From Xanthomonas sp. Leaf131 (GTDB taxonomy: Bacteria; Pseudomonadota; Gammaproteobacteria; Xanthomonadales; Xanthomonadaceae), in the NCBI RefSeq assembly GCF_001423495.1, contig NZ_LMOG01000018.1, forward strand, positions 110,745 to 174,744: a stretch of DNA of 64,000 nucleotides, read 5' to 3'. Below, piece after piece: positions 34,598 to 44,470 of the stretch (position 1 is the stretch's first letter; the number at the start of each line of letters is the position of its first letter). The notes under the pieces are model-generated. The model was not told where the DNA came from. It worked only from the letters and a program-made list of their open reading frames with translations, and made no database searches. Both the position numbers and the translations under genes were made by a program.

Positions 34598-34838
34598 CTC
34601 AATTTGGTCTGCGCAAGTCCTTATGCGACAGGCCCCGGACCGGACTTTGCCAGATCTGGCGATCCAGCGGCCATGTGCGTGCGCGCCAACCAGCCGCGTT
34701 CGAAGAACTACACAGCGGTAGTGCTTTTTGCGGCCGGTACGGTCCGGTTGCCGGGCGGGAATTTGCGCTATGCAGCAAGGCGTCGTCATCGCGCATCGGT
34801 ACAATTCAGGTTTTCTACCCGAGCATCCCAGCGCTCTC

Positions 34839-37800
34839 ATGACAGCCAAGAAAGCCGCTTCGAAATCGTCCGCGACGCCGACCAAGCCGGTCGCCGAACG
34901 TGCCGTCCCCGTGCTTGCCAGCGCACCGCAGGCGGTCGTTCTGGAACCGGTGTTTGCCGCATTGCGCAAGCGCTACCCGGCCGCCAAGCAATCCGAAGTG
35001 CAGCTGTTCGCAGCCGACTTCTACCGCCGTATGGAAGAGGACGAGTTCCCCAACCATCCGCCCGAGCAGTGGGCGGCGCTGGCGGCCGACATGCTGGAAT
35101 TCGCACGCACGCGCAAGGCCGGCACGGTCAACGTGCGGGTGTTCAACCCGACCTTGAAGAGCCACGGTTACGAGTCGCCGCATACGCTGCTGCAGATCGT
35201 CAACGACGACATGCCGTTCCTGGTGGACTCGGTGAGCATGACGCTGTCGGACCTGGGCATCGGCGTGCATGTGCTCGGTCATCCGGTACTGCGCATCGCG
35301 CGCGACAAGTCCGGCAAGCTGACTGCCGTGGGCGAGGGCAAGAGCGAGTCGCTGATGGTGCTGGAGATCGACCGCCAGCCTGCCGACGACATGCCCAAGG
35401 TGGAAGCGGCGGTGCGCAAGGTCCTGGCCGAAGTGCGCGCGATCGTGCACGACTGGGCCGCGATGCGCGAACGCATGGTGATGCTGGCCGATGACCTGGC
35501 CACGCGGCGCCTGCCGATGGACGACATCAGCCGCCACGAAGCACAGGAATTCCTGCGTTGGGCTTCGGCCGACCACTTCACCTTCTTCGGCTATCGCGAG
35601 TACCGCGTGGAGAAGCAGGGCGGGCAGGACGTGTTGGCACCGGTGGAAGAAACCGGCCTGGGCCTGATGCGCGGCCACGACACCTCGCCGGCGCGCCCGG
35701 TGACCACGTTGGCAGCGCACGGCTTGAACACCTCGTCCAAGCTCAAGGACGCGTTGATCCTGACCAAGACCAATGCGCGCTCGCGCGTGCATCGGGTCGG
35801 TTACATGGATTACATCGGCATCCTGGAATTCGATGCCAAGGGCCGCATCGTCGGCGAGCAGCGCTTTCTGGGCCTGTTTACCTCCAGCGCCTACAACCGC
35901 CGTCCGTGGGAAATTCCGTTGGTGCGTCAGCGCCACGAATACGTGATGAGCAAGTCCGGGCTGACTCCGAGCAGCCATAGCGGCAAGGCGCTGCGGCACA
36001 TTCTTGAGACGCTGCCGCGCGAGGAGCTGTTCCAGTCCAACGAAGAAGAGTTGTATCGCACCGCGATCGGCATTCTCGGCTTGCAGGAGCGCGTGCGTAG
36101 CCGCATGTTCCTGCGCCGCGACAAGTACAGCCGTTTCATCTCGGCGCTGGTGTACATCCCGCGCGAACGTTTCAACACCGATGTGCGCCTGCGTATCGAA
36201 GCCTTGTTGAAAGATGCGCTGCACGGCGAATACATCGATTCCAGCGTGGTGCTCGGCGAGTCGCCGCTGGCGCAGCTGCATTTGATCGTGCGGCCCAAGA
36301 GTGGCGAGGCGCTGGAATTCAACACCACCGAACTCGAATCGCGGCTGGCGCACCTGCTGCGCAACTGGCGCGATGCCTTGCGCGAGGCGCTGGTGGCGCG
36401 GCATGGCGAAGCCAATGGCTTGCGCATGGCGGCCAACTTCGGCCGTGCGCTGCCGGCCGGCTATATCGAAGATTCCTCGATCGAATCGGCGGTGTCCGAC
36501 GTCGAACATCTGGCCGCACTGGACGGCCCGGACGATCTGCATCTGAGCCTGCAGGAAATCCGTCGCGACAACGGCATGCGCCTGGATGCCGGCGAAGGCC
36601 TGCGCCTGAAGCTGTATCGCCAGCTCGACGACATTCCGTTGTCCGATGCGATGCCGATGATGGAAAACATGGGCCTGCGGGTGATCTCCGAGCGCCCGTA
36701 CCGGCTGCAGGTCGGCGAAACCCCGGTGTATATCCAGGATTTCGAGGTCGAATCGACTGCCGGCAAGATCAATGCCGCCCACGCCGATGCCGGGTTTGGC
36801 GAAGCGTTCGAGCGGATCTGGAACGGCGATGCCGAGAACGATGGCTTCAACCGTCTGATCCTGGCCGCCGGCCTGCATTGGCGCCAGGTCGCGCTGCTGC
36901 GCGGCTATTGCAAGTATCTGCTGCAGACCGCGGTGCCGTTCTCGCAGGCCTATGTCGAGGCGACGTTCACCCGTTACCCGCTGTTGGCGCGCTTGTTGGT
37001 GGAATTGTTCGAAGCGCGTTTCGACCCGTCCACCGGCAACGAAACCAAGGCGCAGATCTTCGCCGGGCAGGAACGTCTGCGCGAGGAATTGTCGGTGTTC
37101 GCTGCTGGCGACGAAGCCACGCTCAAGGCCTTGGAGCCGGTGTTGCATGCACGTGGCAGCGACCGCAACGCGCAGCAGGAGGCCACCCGCGCCACGCTGC
37201 TGAAGTTGATGGACCGCGTGTCCAGCCTGGACGAGGACCGCATCCTGCGCAGCTTCATCGACGTGATCGATGCCACGCTGCGCACCAACTATTACCAGAC
37301 CGACAAGAGCGGCAGGCACGGCCACTGCATCAGCTTCAAGCTGGATTCGGCGATCGTGCCGGATCTGCCCAAGCCGCGTCCGTACCGCGAGATCTTTGTC
37401 TACAGCCCGCGCGTGGAAGGCGTGCACCTGCGCTTCGGTGCGGTGGCGCGTGGTGGCCTGCGCTGGTCGGACCGTCGCGAAGATTTCCGCACCGAGGTGC
37501 TGGGCCTGGTCAAGGCGCAGATGGTCAAGAACACCGTGATCGTGCCGGTCGGCGCCAAGGGCGGTTTCTACGTCAAGCGTTCGCCGGTGGGTGGCGATCG
37601 TGACGCAATCCAGGCCGAAGGCATTGCCTGCTACAAGCTGTTTATCCAGAGCCTGCTAGATATCACCGACAACATCGTCGGCGGCAAGATCGTGCCGCCG
37701 CCGCAGGTGGTGCGTCATGACCAGGACGATCCATACCTGGTGGTTGCCGCCGACAAGGGCACCGCCACGTTCTCCGACATCGCCAACGGGCTGGCGCTGG

Positions 37801-39848
37801 ATCACGGGTTCTGGATGGGCGATGCGTTCGCCTCCGGCGGCTCGGTCGGTTACGACCACAAGGGCATGGGCATCACCGCGCGCGGCGCGTGGGAGTCGGT
37901 CAAACGGCACTTCCGTGCGATGGGGCGCGATTGCCAGAGCCAGGATTTCAGCGTGGTCGGCATCGGCGACATGTCCGGCGATGTGTTCGGCAACGGCATG
38001 CTGTTGTCGCGGCATATCCGTCTGCTGGCCGCGTTCGACCATCGGCATATCTTCCTGGATCCGGCCCCGGACCCGGCCGCCTCGTTCGCCGAGCGCGAGC
38101 GCTTGTTCAAGCTGCCGCGTTCCAGTTGGGCCGATTACGAGGCCAAGCTGATCAGCGCCGGTGGCGGCATCTACCCGCGCACCTTGAAGTCGATCGACAT
38201 CAGCGCGCCGGTACGCGAAGCCTTGGGCCTGGAATCCAACGTCAAGCAGCTCTCGCCCAACGAACTGATGAACGCGATCCTCAAGGCGCCGGTGGATCTG
38301 TTCTGGAACGGCGGCATCGGCACCTATGTCAAAGCCTCCAGCGAGTCGCACGCCGATGTGGGCGATCGCGCCAACAACGGCCTGCGCGTCAATGGCGGCG
38401 AGTTGCGCTGCAAGGTGGTGGGCGAGGGCGGCAATCTGGGCCTGACCCAGCTCGGTCGTATCGAGGCCGCGCAAACCGGCGTGCTGCTCAATACAGACTT
38501 CATCGACAACTCGGCCGGCGTGGACACCTCCGATCACGAGGTGAACATCAAGATCCTGCTCAACGACATGGTGCAGGCCAAGAAGCTCACCTACGACGCG
38601 CGTAACAAATTGCTCGCCTCGATGACCGACGAAGTGGCCGACCTGGTGCTGTGGGACAACTACCGCCAGAACCAGGCGATCAGCCTGATGGAGCGGATGA
38701 GCGTCAAGCGCCTCGGCTCGAAGCAGCACTTCATCCGCACGCTGGAACTGCAGGGCCTGCTCGATCGCCAGATCGAGTTCCTCCCTTCGGATGCGGAACT
38801 GTCTGCACGCAAGGCGCGTGGGCAAGGTTTGTCGCGGCCGGAGCTGTCGGTGTTGTTGTCGTATTCCAAGCTGGTGGCCTTCCAGCAGCTGCTGGAATCG
38901 GATATTCCCGAAGACCCGTATCTGTCCAAGGAATTGCAGCGTTACTTCCCGCAGCCCCTGCAGAAGAAATACGCCGATGCGATGGAGCGTCACCGCCTCA
39001 AGCGCGAAATCATCGCCACCGCGGTGACCAACACCACCATCAACCGCATGGGCGCCACCTTCCTGATGCGCATGCAGGAAGACACCGGCCGCAGCATCGG
39101 CGAGGTCGCCAAGGCCTACACCATCAGCCGCGAAACGCTGGATGCGCGCGCGCTGTGGACGCAGATCGATGCGCTGGACGGCAAGGTGCCCGAGTCGGTG
39201 CAAATCGATGCACTGGAAGTGATCTGGCGCCTGCAACGCTCGTTCGTGCGTTGGTTGTTGTTGCGTCCGGGCCAGATGCCGGGCATCACTGCAGCGGTGG
39301 AGCGTTACCACGGCCCGTTCAACGACATCCGGGTCGCTTCCGGCGTGCTGTCGGATGCGCAGCGCCCGCAGTACGAAGGCAGCGTGCAGGAATGGCAGGA
39401 GAAAGGCCTGCCACCGCAACTGGCGCAACAGCTGTGCGAGTTGCGTTATCTGGAACCGGCCTTCGACATCATCGAAACCGCGCGTACCCGTAAGCTCAAG
39501 CCGGTCGAAGTCTCCAAGGTGCATTTCCGCCTGGGCGAAGCGCTGCGCCTGCCGTGGTTGTTCGAGCAGATCGACGCGCTGGAGGTCAACGGCCGCTGGC
39601 ATGCGGTGGCACGTGGCGTGCTGCGCGACGAGCTGGCCGCGCATCAACGCGCGTTGGTCGGCCAAGTGTTGACGATGTCAGGCAGCACAGCCGAGGACAA
39701 GGTGGCCAACTGGCTGGCGCGCGACGATTCGAGCCTGCGTTTCACTCTGGCCATGCTCGCCGATGTAGCCGAGCAGAAGACGCTGGATTACCCGACCGTA
39801 TCCGTGGCAGTGCAGCGGTTGGGGCAGCTGGCTGCGCACGGGATGTGA
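34839..39848 (+). CDS. gdh: NAD-specific glutamate dehydrogenase, large type
   Basis: Cytoplasmic enzyme that deaminates glutamate to 2-oxoglutarate. The 1669-aa product matches the ~1600-1650-residue (L-GDH) family. N-terminal ~700 residues are regulatory (ACT-like segments, e.g. M-P-F-L-V-D-S-V-S-M). The catalytic core at ~840-1250 includes R-G-G-L-R-W-S-D-R-R-E-D-F-R-T-E-V, V-P-V-G-A-K-G-G-F, and the NAD domain with V-G-I-G-D-M-S-G-D-V-F-G-N-G-M. The C-terminal ~400 residues are helical. ATG at 34839 (M-T-A-K-K-A-A) was chosen over an upstream in-frame ATG that would add an unconvincing 37 residues. Monocistronic. Confidence 0.96.
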   Translation: MTAKKAASKSSATPTKPVAERAVPVLASAPQAVVLEPVFAALRKRYPAAKQSEVQLFAADFYRRMEEDEFPNHPPEQWAALAADMLEFARTRKAGTVNVRVFNPTLKSHGYESPHTLLQIVNDDMPFLVDSVSMTLSDLGIGVHVLGHPVLRIARDKSGKLTAVGEGKSESLMVLEIDRQPADDMPKVEAAVRKVLAEVRAIVHDWAAMRERMVMLADDLATRRLPMDDISRHEAQEFLRWASADHFTFFGYREYRVEKQGGQDVLAPVEETGLGLMRGHDTSPARPVTTLAAHGLNTSSKLKDALILTKTNARSRVHRVGYMDYIGILEFDAKGRIVGEQRFLGLFTSSAYNRRPWEIPLVRQRHEYVMSKSGLTPSSHSGKALRHILETLPREELFQSNEEELYRTAIGILGLQERVRSRMFLRRDKYSRFISALVYIPRERFNTDVRLRIEALLKDALHGEYIDSSVVLGESPLAQLHLIVRPKSGEALEFNTTELESRLAHLLRNWRDALREALVARHGEANGLRMAANFGRALPAGYIEDSSIESAVSDVEHLAALDGPDDLHLSLQEIRRDNGMRLDAGEGLRLKLYRQLDDIPLSDAMPMMENMGLRVISERPYRLQVGETPVYIQDFEVESTAGKINAAHADAGFGEAFERIWNGDAENDGFNRLILAAGLHWRQVALLRGYCKYLLQTAVPFSQAYVEATFTRYPLLARLLVELFEARFDPSTGNETKAQIFAGQERLREELSVFAAGDEATLKALEPVLHARGSDRNAQQEATRATLLKLMDRVSSLDEDRILRSFIDVIDATLRTNYYQTDKSGRHGHCISFKLDSAIVPDLPKPRPYREIFVYSPRVEGVHLRFGAVARGGLRWSDRREDFRTEVLGLVKAQMVKNTVIVPVGAKGGFYVKRSPVGGDRDAIQAEGIACYKLFIQSLLDITDNIVGGKIVPPPQVVRHDQDDPYLVVAADKGTATFSDIANGLALDHGFWMGDAFASGGSVGYDHKGMGITARGAWESVKRHFRAMGRDCQSQDFSVVGIGDMSGDVFGNGMLLSRHIRLLAAFDHRHIFLDPAPDPAASFAERERLFKLPRSSWADYEAKLISAGGGIYPRTLKSIDISAPVREALGLESNVKQLSPNELMNAILKAPVDLFWNGGIGTYVKASSESHADVGDRANNGLRVNGGELRCKVVGEGGNLGLTQLGRIEAAQTGVLLNTDFIDNSAGVDTSDHEVNIKILLNDMVQAKKLTYDARNKLLASMTDEVADLVLWDNYRQNQAISLMERMSVKRLGSKQHFIRTLELQGLLDRQIEFLPSDAELSARKARGQGLSRPELSVLLSYSKLVAFQQLLESDIPEDPYLSKELQRYFPQPLQKKYADAMERHRLKREIIATAVTNTTINRMGATFLMRMQEDTGRSIGEVAKAYTISRETLDARALWTQIDALDGKVPESVQIDALEVIWRLQRSFVRWLLLRPGQMPGITAAVERYHGPFNDIRVASGVLSDAQRPQYEGSVQEWQEKGLPPQLAQQLCELRYLEPAFDIIETARTRKLKPVEVSKVHFRLGEALRLPWLFEQIDALEVNGRWHAVARGVLRDELAAHQRALVGQVLTMSGSTAEDKVANWLARDDSSLRFTLAMLADVAEQKTLDYPTVSVAVQRLGQLAAHGM

Positions 39849-39930
39849 CGGTGTGCAGCGAGATGATGGCGGAGCGATTGCTTCGTCATCATCCTCATTG
39901 GAGTCAGTCGGCAGCGGCGCTTCCTGGTGA

Positions 39931-40046
39931 GTCGAGGGCGCGGTGCCCCCACCGCTCGCGGGACACGCCGCAAGTACGTCCATGTAGGCTCGGTGGCGGC
40001 ATCCATGCCGCCACACGGTCCCGCAAGCGGTGAGGACACCGCACCA
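39931..40046. repeat. Palindromic repeat, first arm of an inverted pair
   Basis: Starts GTCGAGGGCGCGGTGCCCCC, centre GGCGGCATCCATGCCGCC, and ends GGTGAGGACACCGCACC. Inner segments such as GCGGGACACGCCGCAAGTAC match the reverse complement of the element at 40182-40276, so the two are related copies in opposite orientation. They fill most of the gap after gdh, which has no recognised gene. Confidence 0.78.
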
Positions 40047-40181
40047 GAGCGGTCGTAGGTCGCTTCGTTGAAAGCCTGCCTGTTATTCGTTCGCGTTGCG
40101 ACGCTGATCGGACGCGCCGTCATCCAAAAAAAGCGCGTATTGCACTGCTTGCAACCATGCACACCGACCTTCTCCATTGGT

Positions 40182-40276
40182 CCTTGCCCGCCCACCGTCG
40201 CGGGACCTTACGCGGCATGGATGCCGCGTAAGAGCCTACAGGGACGTACTTGCGGCGTGTCCCGCGATGGTGGGCC
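40182..40276. repeat. Palindromic repeat, second arm of an inverted pair
   Basis: CCTTGCCCGCCCACCGTCGC ... GCGATGGTGGGC, with GCGGCATGGATGCCGC in the centre. Closely matches 63895-64000 and 29051-29155. The spacer between the two arms (40047-40181) holds no recognisable gene; 40277-40522 also shows nothing. Confidence 0.8.
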
Positions 40277-40522
40277 AGCCAAACCAAAGACCAGCCTCCC
40301 TACACCTGATCCATCCGCTCCGACCAATCACGACAAGACCACCGAGATCTCACGGTGTTGAAGTGACTGGCAAATCGCTGCGAAGAATAGAAGGGTAGGT
40401 GTGGCCGTACTCGGAGACGACATGTGCACGTGTTGCGCACGATCGCTGAAACAGCTGTAGCCGACTAATGCTGTACGGCTTTCTTGTACGGCACCTGGGC
40501 CGAAGAATTTGCATCCGGCTTC

Positions 40523-41524
40523 TTACTTGATCTTGACGACCACCTTGCCCTTGGCACGGCCCTGCCCAAGATAGTCCAATGCTTCCTTCGCTTGCGCGAA
40601 TGCAAACACCTTGTCGATGACCGGGTGGATGCGTTCGGCTGCGAGCAGTTCGCCGATCTTGGCCAGTTGCGTGCCATCGGGGCGCACGAACAGAAAGGTG
40701 TAGGCGACGTTGTGCTTGTTCGCTAAGCGGATGATCTTGCGGCTCATCATGGCGAAGACGAATTGCAGCACGACATTCAACCGGCGCGCGCGCGCGAAGG
40801 CTGCATCCAGCGGTCCGACCAGTGACACGATCTTGCCGCCGGGCTTGAGGATCTTGAGGGATTTTTCAAGCGTGTCGCCGCGGATCGTGCCAAGTACGAT
40901 GTCGTATCCGCGCAATACGCTCTCGAACTCCTGCGTCTTGTAGTCGACCACTTCGTCTGCGCCGAGGCTGTTCACCAGGGCGACGTTGCCGGTGCTGGTG
41001 GTCGTGCCCACGCTGGCGCCGAGGTGTTTTGCCAGCTGGATCGCAAAGGTGCCGATGCCGCCTGAGCCTGCGGGAATAAAGACCTTCTGGCCTGGCTGAA
41101 GCCCGGCGCGTTCTTTCAAGGCCTGCCAGGACGTGAGTGCGACCATCGGCACCGAGGCCGCCTGCACAAAATCCAGGTTGGCCGGCTTCAGCGCTGCGGC
41201 GCTTTCCGGCACTGCGACATAGTCGGCGAGCGTGCCGCGGCCAAGATCGAACACGCTGGCAAAAATGGCATCGCCTTTCTTGAAGCGAGTGACGCGGCTG
41301 CCGACCTCGACGACGATCCCGGCCACGTCGCTGCCCAGCGTGGCGGGCAAGTCGAACTTCACCACGGGTTTGAAGATGCCGGTGGGAATCATGTTGTCGA
41401 TCGGGTTCAGGCCGGCGGCATGCACTTCGACTAGTAATTCGTTGGGTTTCACTGTGGGGCGCGGCAGCTCGCTGAAGCCGATGTCGGGCGATTTTCCATA
41501 GCGTTTGAAGGTAAGTGCTTTCAT
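40523..41524 (-). CDS. NADPH-dependent zinc-free MDR oxidoreductase
   Basis: Quinone-oxidoreductase-like medium-chain dehydrogenase/reductase of 333 aa. N-terminal GroES-like domain with G-L-N-P-I-D-N and L-G-S-D-V-A-G-I-V; Rossmann domain with I-P-A-G-S-G-G-I-G-T-F-A-I-Q-L-A-K. No zinc-ligand set is visible. The start at 41524 (M-K-A-L-T-F-K-R-Y-G) is the family form. It is third on the minus strand after an Old Yellow Enzyme and an SDR, separated by ~230 bp, in a redox/detoxification neighbourhood. Confidence 0.88.
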   Translation of the reverse strand: MKALTFKRYGKSPDIGFSELPRPTVKPNELLVEVHAAGLNPIDNMIPTGIFKPVVKFDLPATLGSDVAGIVVEVGSRVTRFKKGDAIFASVFDLGRGTLADYVAVPESAAALKPANLDFVQAASVPMVALTSWQALKERAGLQPGQKVFIPAGSGGIGTFAIQLAKHLGASVGTTTSTGNVALVNSLGADEVVDYKTQEFESVLRGYDIVLGTIRGDTLEKSLKILKPGGKIVSLVGPLDAAFARARRLNVVLQFVFAMMSRKIIRLANKHNVAYTFLFVRPDGTQLAKIGELLAAERIHPVIDKVFAFAQAKEALDYLGQGRAKGKVVVKIK

Positions 41525-41758
41525 GTGCTTCGAGTCCAATGCTGTCGTTGTGTGTGAGTGGCCGGGCGTCTGCGAGTCCCGGCCGCCTTCACCTGTTGCG
41601 CTAGCAAATCGGTGGTTGCAGCTTGACCGCTATGTGAGCCGTTTGACTCGATTGAATCTGTGGAGTGGTGCCAAGAAACGCAGATGCGTAACTCCTCACC
41701 TAAATGCCCGCACTGGTCGCGATGGCGACCAATGCAGGCGTAGCACAGGATGAAACCC

Positions 41759-42547
41759 TCAGGCGCCTGGCTGATAGCGCTCGGCCGCGTTTGCCTGCCG
41801 AATGTCCGACAGCAACCCCTGGCGCGCGCCATCCAGTGCGTCCCACCGTTCGGCCACGTGCAGCGGCGGGATGGTGACCAGCTCGCGGCGATCGAAGCCG
41901 ACCAGCGCGGCGTCGACCAGTTCGCCAACGTCCATCAAGTCGGTGAGCGTGTTGACGTCGATACCGGCACGCTCCCAGATCTCGGTGCGCGTGCCGGCCG
42001 GCAGTACTGCCTGCACATACACGCCCTTGGCGCCCAGCTCCAGGTGCAGACCCTGCGACAGGAACAGCACGAACGCCTTGGTGGCGCCATACACCGTCAT
42101 GCCGAATTCGGGAGCCAGACCCACCACCGAGCCGAGGTTGACGATGGCGCCGCTGCCGGATTGCGCAAAGCGCGGCGCAACGGCTCTGGAAAGCCGCGTC
42201 AGCGCGGTGATGTTGAGTGCGATCAGGCGTTCGATCGTCTCTGCATTTTGTTGCAGGATGCCGCCCGATTGCGCCATGCCGGCGTTGTTGATCAGGATGC
42301 CGATCTGCGCATCGTCGCGCAGGCGGGTCTCCACTGCGGTTAGATCGGCGTGTTGGGTCAGGTCGGCCTGCAGCACATCGACGCTGACGCCATGTGCGTC
42401 CTGCAGACGCGCCGCCAGCGCATCCAGGCGTGCCTTGTCGCGTGCGACCAGCACAAGATTGTGGCCGCGTTGTGCGAAGCGCTCGGCATAGACGGCGCCG
42501 ATGCCGGTGGAAGCGCCGGTGATGAGAACAGCGGGAAGTGTGGTCAT
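41759..42547 (-). CDS. Short-chain dehydrogenase/reductase
   Basis: Classical SDR of 262 aa. It has T-G-A-S-T-G-I-G for NAD(P), N-N-A-G-M-A-Q, active-site Y-G-A-T-K, and P-A-G-T-R-T after it. Start at 42547 (M-T-T-L-P-A-V-L-I-T-G-A). It lies 49 bp after the Old Yellow Enzyme gene on the same strand and is likely co-transcribed under the divergent TetR regulator. Substrate unknown. Confidence 0.9.
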   Translation of the reverse strand: MTTLPAVLITGASTGIGAVYAERFAQRGHNLVLVARDKARLDALAARLQDAHGVSVDVLQADLTQHADLTAVETRLRDDAQIGILINNAGMAQSGGILQQNAETIERLIALNITALTRLSRAVAPRFAQSGSGAIVNLGSVVGLAPEFGMTVYGATKAFVLFLSQGLHLELGAKGVYVQAVLPAGTRTEIWERAGIDVNTLTDLMDVGELVDAALVGFDRRELVTIPPLHVAERWDALDGARQGLLSDIRQANAAERYQPGA

Positions 42548-42596
42548 GACAGTTTCCTTGGTGAGAGAGTTGCGAGAAGGGGGACGCGAAACACCG

Positions 42597-43679
42597 TCAG
42601 CCGGCGAGCGTCGGATAATCGATGTAGCCCTCGGCGCCACCGCCGTAGAGCGTTGCCGGATTCAGCGGTGCCAGCGCTGCGCCGGTGTGCAGACGTTCGA
42701 CCAGATCCGGGTTGCTGATAAACGGGCGACCGAAGGCGAACAGGTCGGCATTGCCTGCGCTCAGTTGCGTCGTGGCCAGCTCAAGGTCGTAGCCGTTGTT
42801 GGCCAGGTACGTGCGTTTGAACCTGCTGCGCAGCGAGGCGTAGTCGAACGGGGCAACATCGCGCGGGCCGCCGGTCGCACCTTCCACCACGTGCAGATAC
42901 ACGATGCCCAGCGCGTTGAGTTGCTCGGCGATGTAGTCGTATTGCGGCTGCGGGTCGCTGCCGGAAATCCCGCTTGCCGGCGACACCGGCGAGATGCGCA
43001 CGCCGGTGCGGTCTGCGCCGATCTCCTTGGTCACTGCAGCGACCACTTCCAATAACAGGCGCGCGCGATTTTCGATTGAACCGCCATAAGCGTCGGTGCG
43101 CTGGTTGGCGCCGTCCTTGATGAACTGTTCCAGCAGATAGCCGTTGGCACCGTGAATTTCGACACCGTCGAAGCCGGCGGCAATGGCATTGGCGGCGGCC
43201 TGGCGGAAGTCGTTGACGATGCCCGGCAGTTCGTGCAGCTCCAGCGCGCGTGGTTCGGAGGTATCGGCAAAGCCGTTGTTGACGAACACCTTGGTCGCCG
43301 CGCGAATGGCCGACGGCGCAACCGGTGCCGCGCCGCCCGGCTGCAGGTCGACATGCGAAACGCGGCCCACATGCCACAGCTGCACGAAGATGCGCCCGCC
43401 CTTGGCATGCACGGCGTCGGTGACGGCGCGCCAGCCGGCGATCTGCTCGGGCGTGTACAGGCCGGGGGTGTCCTGATAGCCCTGGGCCTGCGGCGATATC
43501 TGGGTCGCTTCGGTGATGAGCAAGCCGGCGGAGGCGCGCTGGGCGTAGTAGGTGACCGCCAGTGCGGTCGGCGCCAGGCCGGCGCCCGCACGGTTGCGGG
43601 TCAACGGGGCCATGACGATGCGATTGGCCAGGGTCAGCTTGCCCAGTGCATAGGGTTCGAACAGCGAAGAGTGGGGCAT
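42597..43679 (-). CDS. Old Yellow Enzyme-family alkene reductase (NemA-like)
   Basis: FMN-dependent reductase of electrophilic C=C bonds (N-ethylmaleimide, quinones, nitro compounds). The 360-aa protein has the FMN region I-V-M-A-P-L-T-R-N-R, Q-L-W-H-V-G-R, G-F-D-G-V-E-I-H-G-A-N-G-Y-L-L-E-Q-F, and Y-G-G-S-I-E-N-R-A-R. E-I-H-G-A-N gives the substrate-binding His/Asn pair. It diverges from a TetR-type gene with a shared operator, as nemR-nemA does in principle. Confidence 0.93.
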   Translation of the reverse strand: MPHSSLFEPYALGKLTLANRIVMAPLTRNRAGAGLAPTALAVTYYAQRASAGLLITEATQISPQAQGYQDTPGLYTPEQIAGWRAVTDAVHAKGGRIFVQLWHVGRVSHVDLQPGGAAPVAPSAIRAATKVFVNNGFADTSEPRALELHELPGIVNDFRQAAANAIAAGFDGVEIHGANGYLLEQFIKDGANQRTDAYGGSIENRARLLLEVVAAVTKEIGADRTGVRISPVSPASGISGSDPQPQYDYIAEQLNALGIVYLHVVEGATGGPRDVAPFDYASLRSRFKRTYLANNGYDLELATTQLSAGNADLFAFGRPFISNPDLVERLHTGAALAPLNPATLYGGGAEGYIDYPTLAG

Positions 43680-43701
43680 TGACGGTGCTCAGAAATCAGT
43701 G

Positions 43702-43738
43702 GTTGACAAAGATTACGATCAAAATCTAAGATGTCAAC
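43702..43738. promoter_or_regulatory. Divergent promoter/operator between OYE and TetR genes
   Basis: Perfect 7-bp inverted repeat GTTGACA ... TGTCAAC with a 23-bp spacer. Each arm contains TTGACA, a -35 match, on its own strand; TAAGAT follows the plus-strand -35 at 18 bp. A repressor bound across the arms would block both directions. Role inferred. Confidence 0.55.
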
Positions 43739-43811
43739 ACTTTGATGACGAACAACATCAATGTACGCTGTCGCTCTCCCCAGTCCCGCATAAGCACGGA
43801 GTGTCCCAACG

Positions 43812-44387
43812 ATGAAAGTGACCAAGGCACAGGCACAAGCGAACCGGGCGCACGTCGTCGAGACGGCCTCAGTGCTGTTTCGCGAGCGCGGTTACGAAGG
43901 GATCGGCATTGCCGATCTGATGGCCGCCGCAGGCTTCACCCACGGTGGCTTCTACAAGCAGTTCCGTTCCAAGGCGGATCTGATGGCCGAATCGGCGGCC
44001 TGCGGCCTGGCCAACATCGCCGCGCAGACCGAGCACGTGGACAAGGCGGATTTCGTGAAGTTCTATCTGTCGCGTGGACATCGCGACAGCCCTGCCACCG
44101 GTTGCACGATGGCTGCGCTGGGCGCCGATGCCGCGCGCCAGCCGGAGGAAGTGCGCGAGGCGTTCGCTGCCGGGGTCGAAAACCTGTTGGCTGCGCTCGA
44201 CCGCAGCGGGGCTGCGCCCGGCACCGCCGAGGCAGCAGCCGAGCGCGCCAGCAACCTGGACATGATGGCGCACGCCATTGGCGCCATCGTGCTGTCGCGG
44301 TCGTGCCCGAACGATTCGCCACTGGCCGACGAAATCATCGCGGTGTCTCGTGACCAGATCCTGTCGTCGTTGACGCCAGCCAACTAA
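43812..44387 (+). CDS. TetR-family regulator (NemR-like)
   Basis: 191-aa repressor. HTH: I-A-D-L-M-A-A-A-G-F-T-H-G-G-F-Y-K-Q-F (~33-52). The ligand domain has T-G-C-T-M-A-A-L-G-A-D with a cysteine in the position typical of electrophile-sensing family members, and a later S-R-S-C-P-N. Divergent from the OYE-SDR genes and upstream of an SDR-AcuI set, so it probably controls both sides. Cysteine-based sensing is inference. Confidence 0.9.
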   Translation: MKVTKAQAQANRAHVVETASVLFRERGYEGIGIADLMAAAGFTHGGFYKQFRSKADLMAESAACGLANIAAQTEHVDKADFVKFYLSRGHRDSPATGCTMAALGADAARQPEEVREAFAAGVENLLAALDRSGAAPGTAEAAAERASNLDMMAHAIGAIVLSRSCPNDSPLADEIIAVSRDQILSSLTPAN

Positions 44388-44470
44388 CCGACACACCTGC
44401 ATCCGCATCCCGCACGGTTTTTGATCGTCAAGCAACTGCGCCCATCACTCCCTGCACTTTAGGAATTCCT

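Noticed and set aside
34815..37427. 870-codon minus-strand frame inside gdh
   Set aside because: Antisense shadow of NAD-GDH; no recognisable protein.
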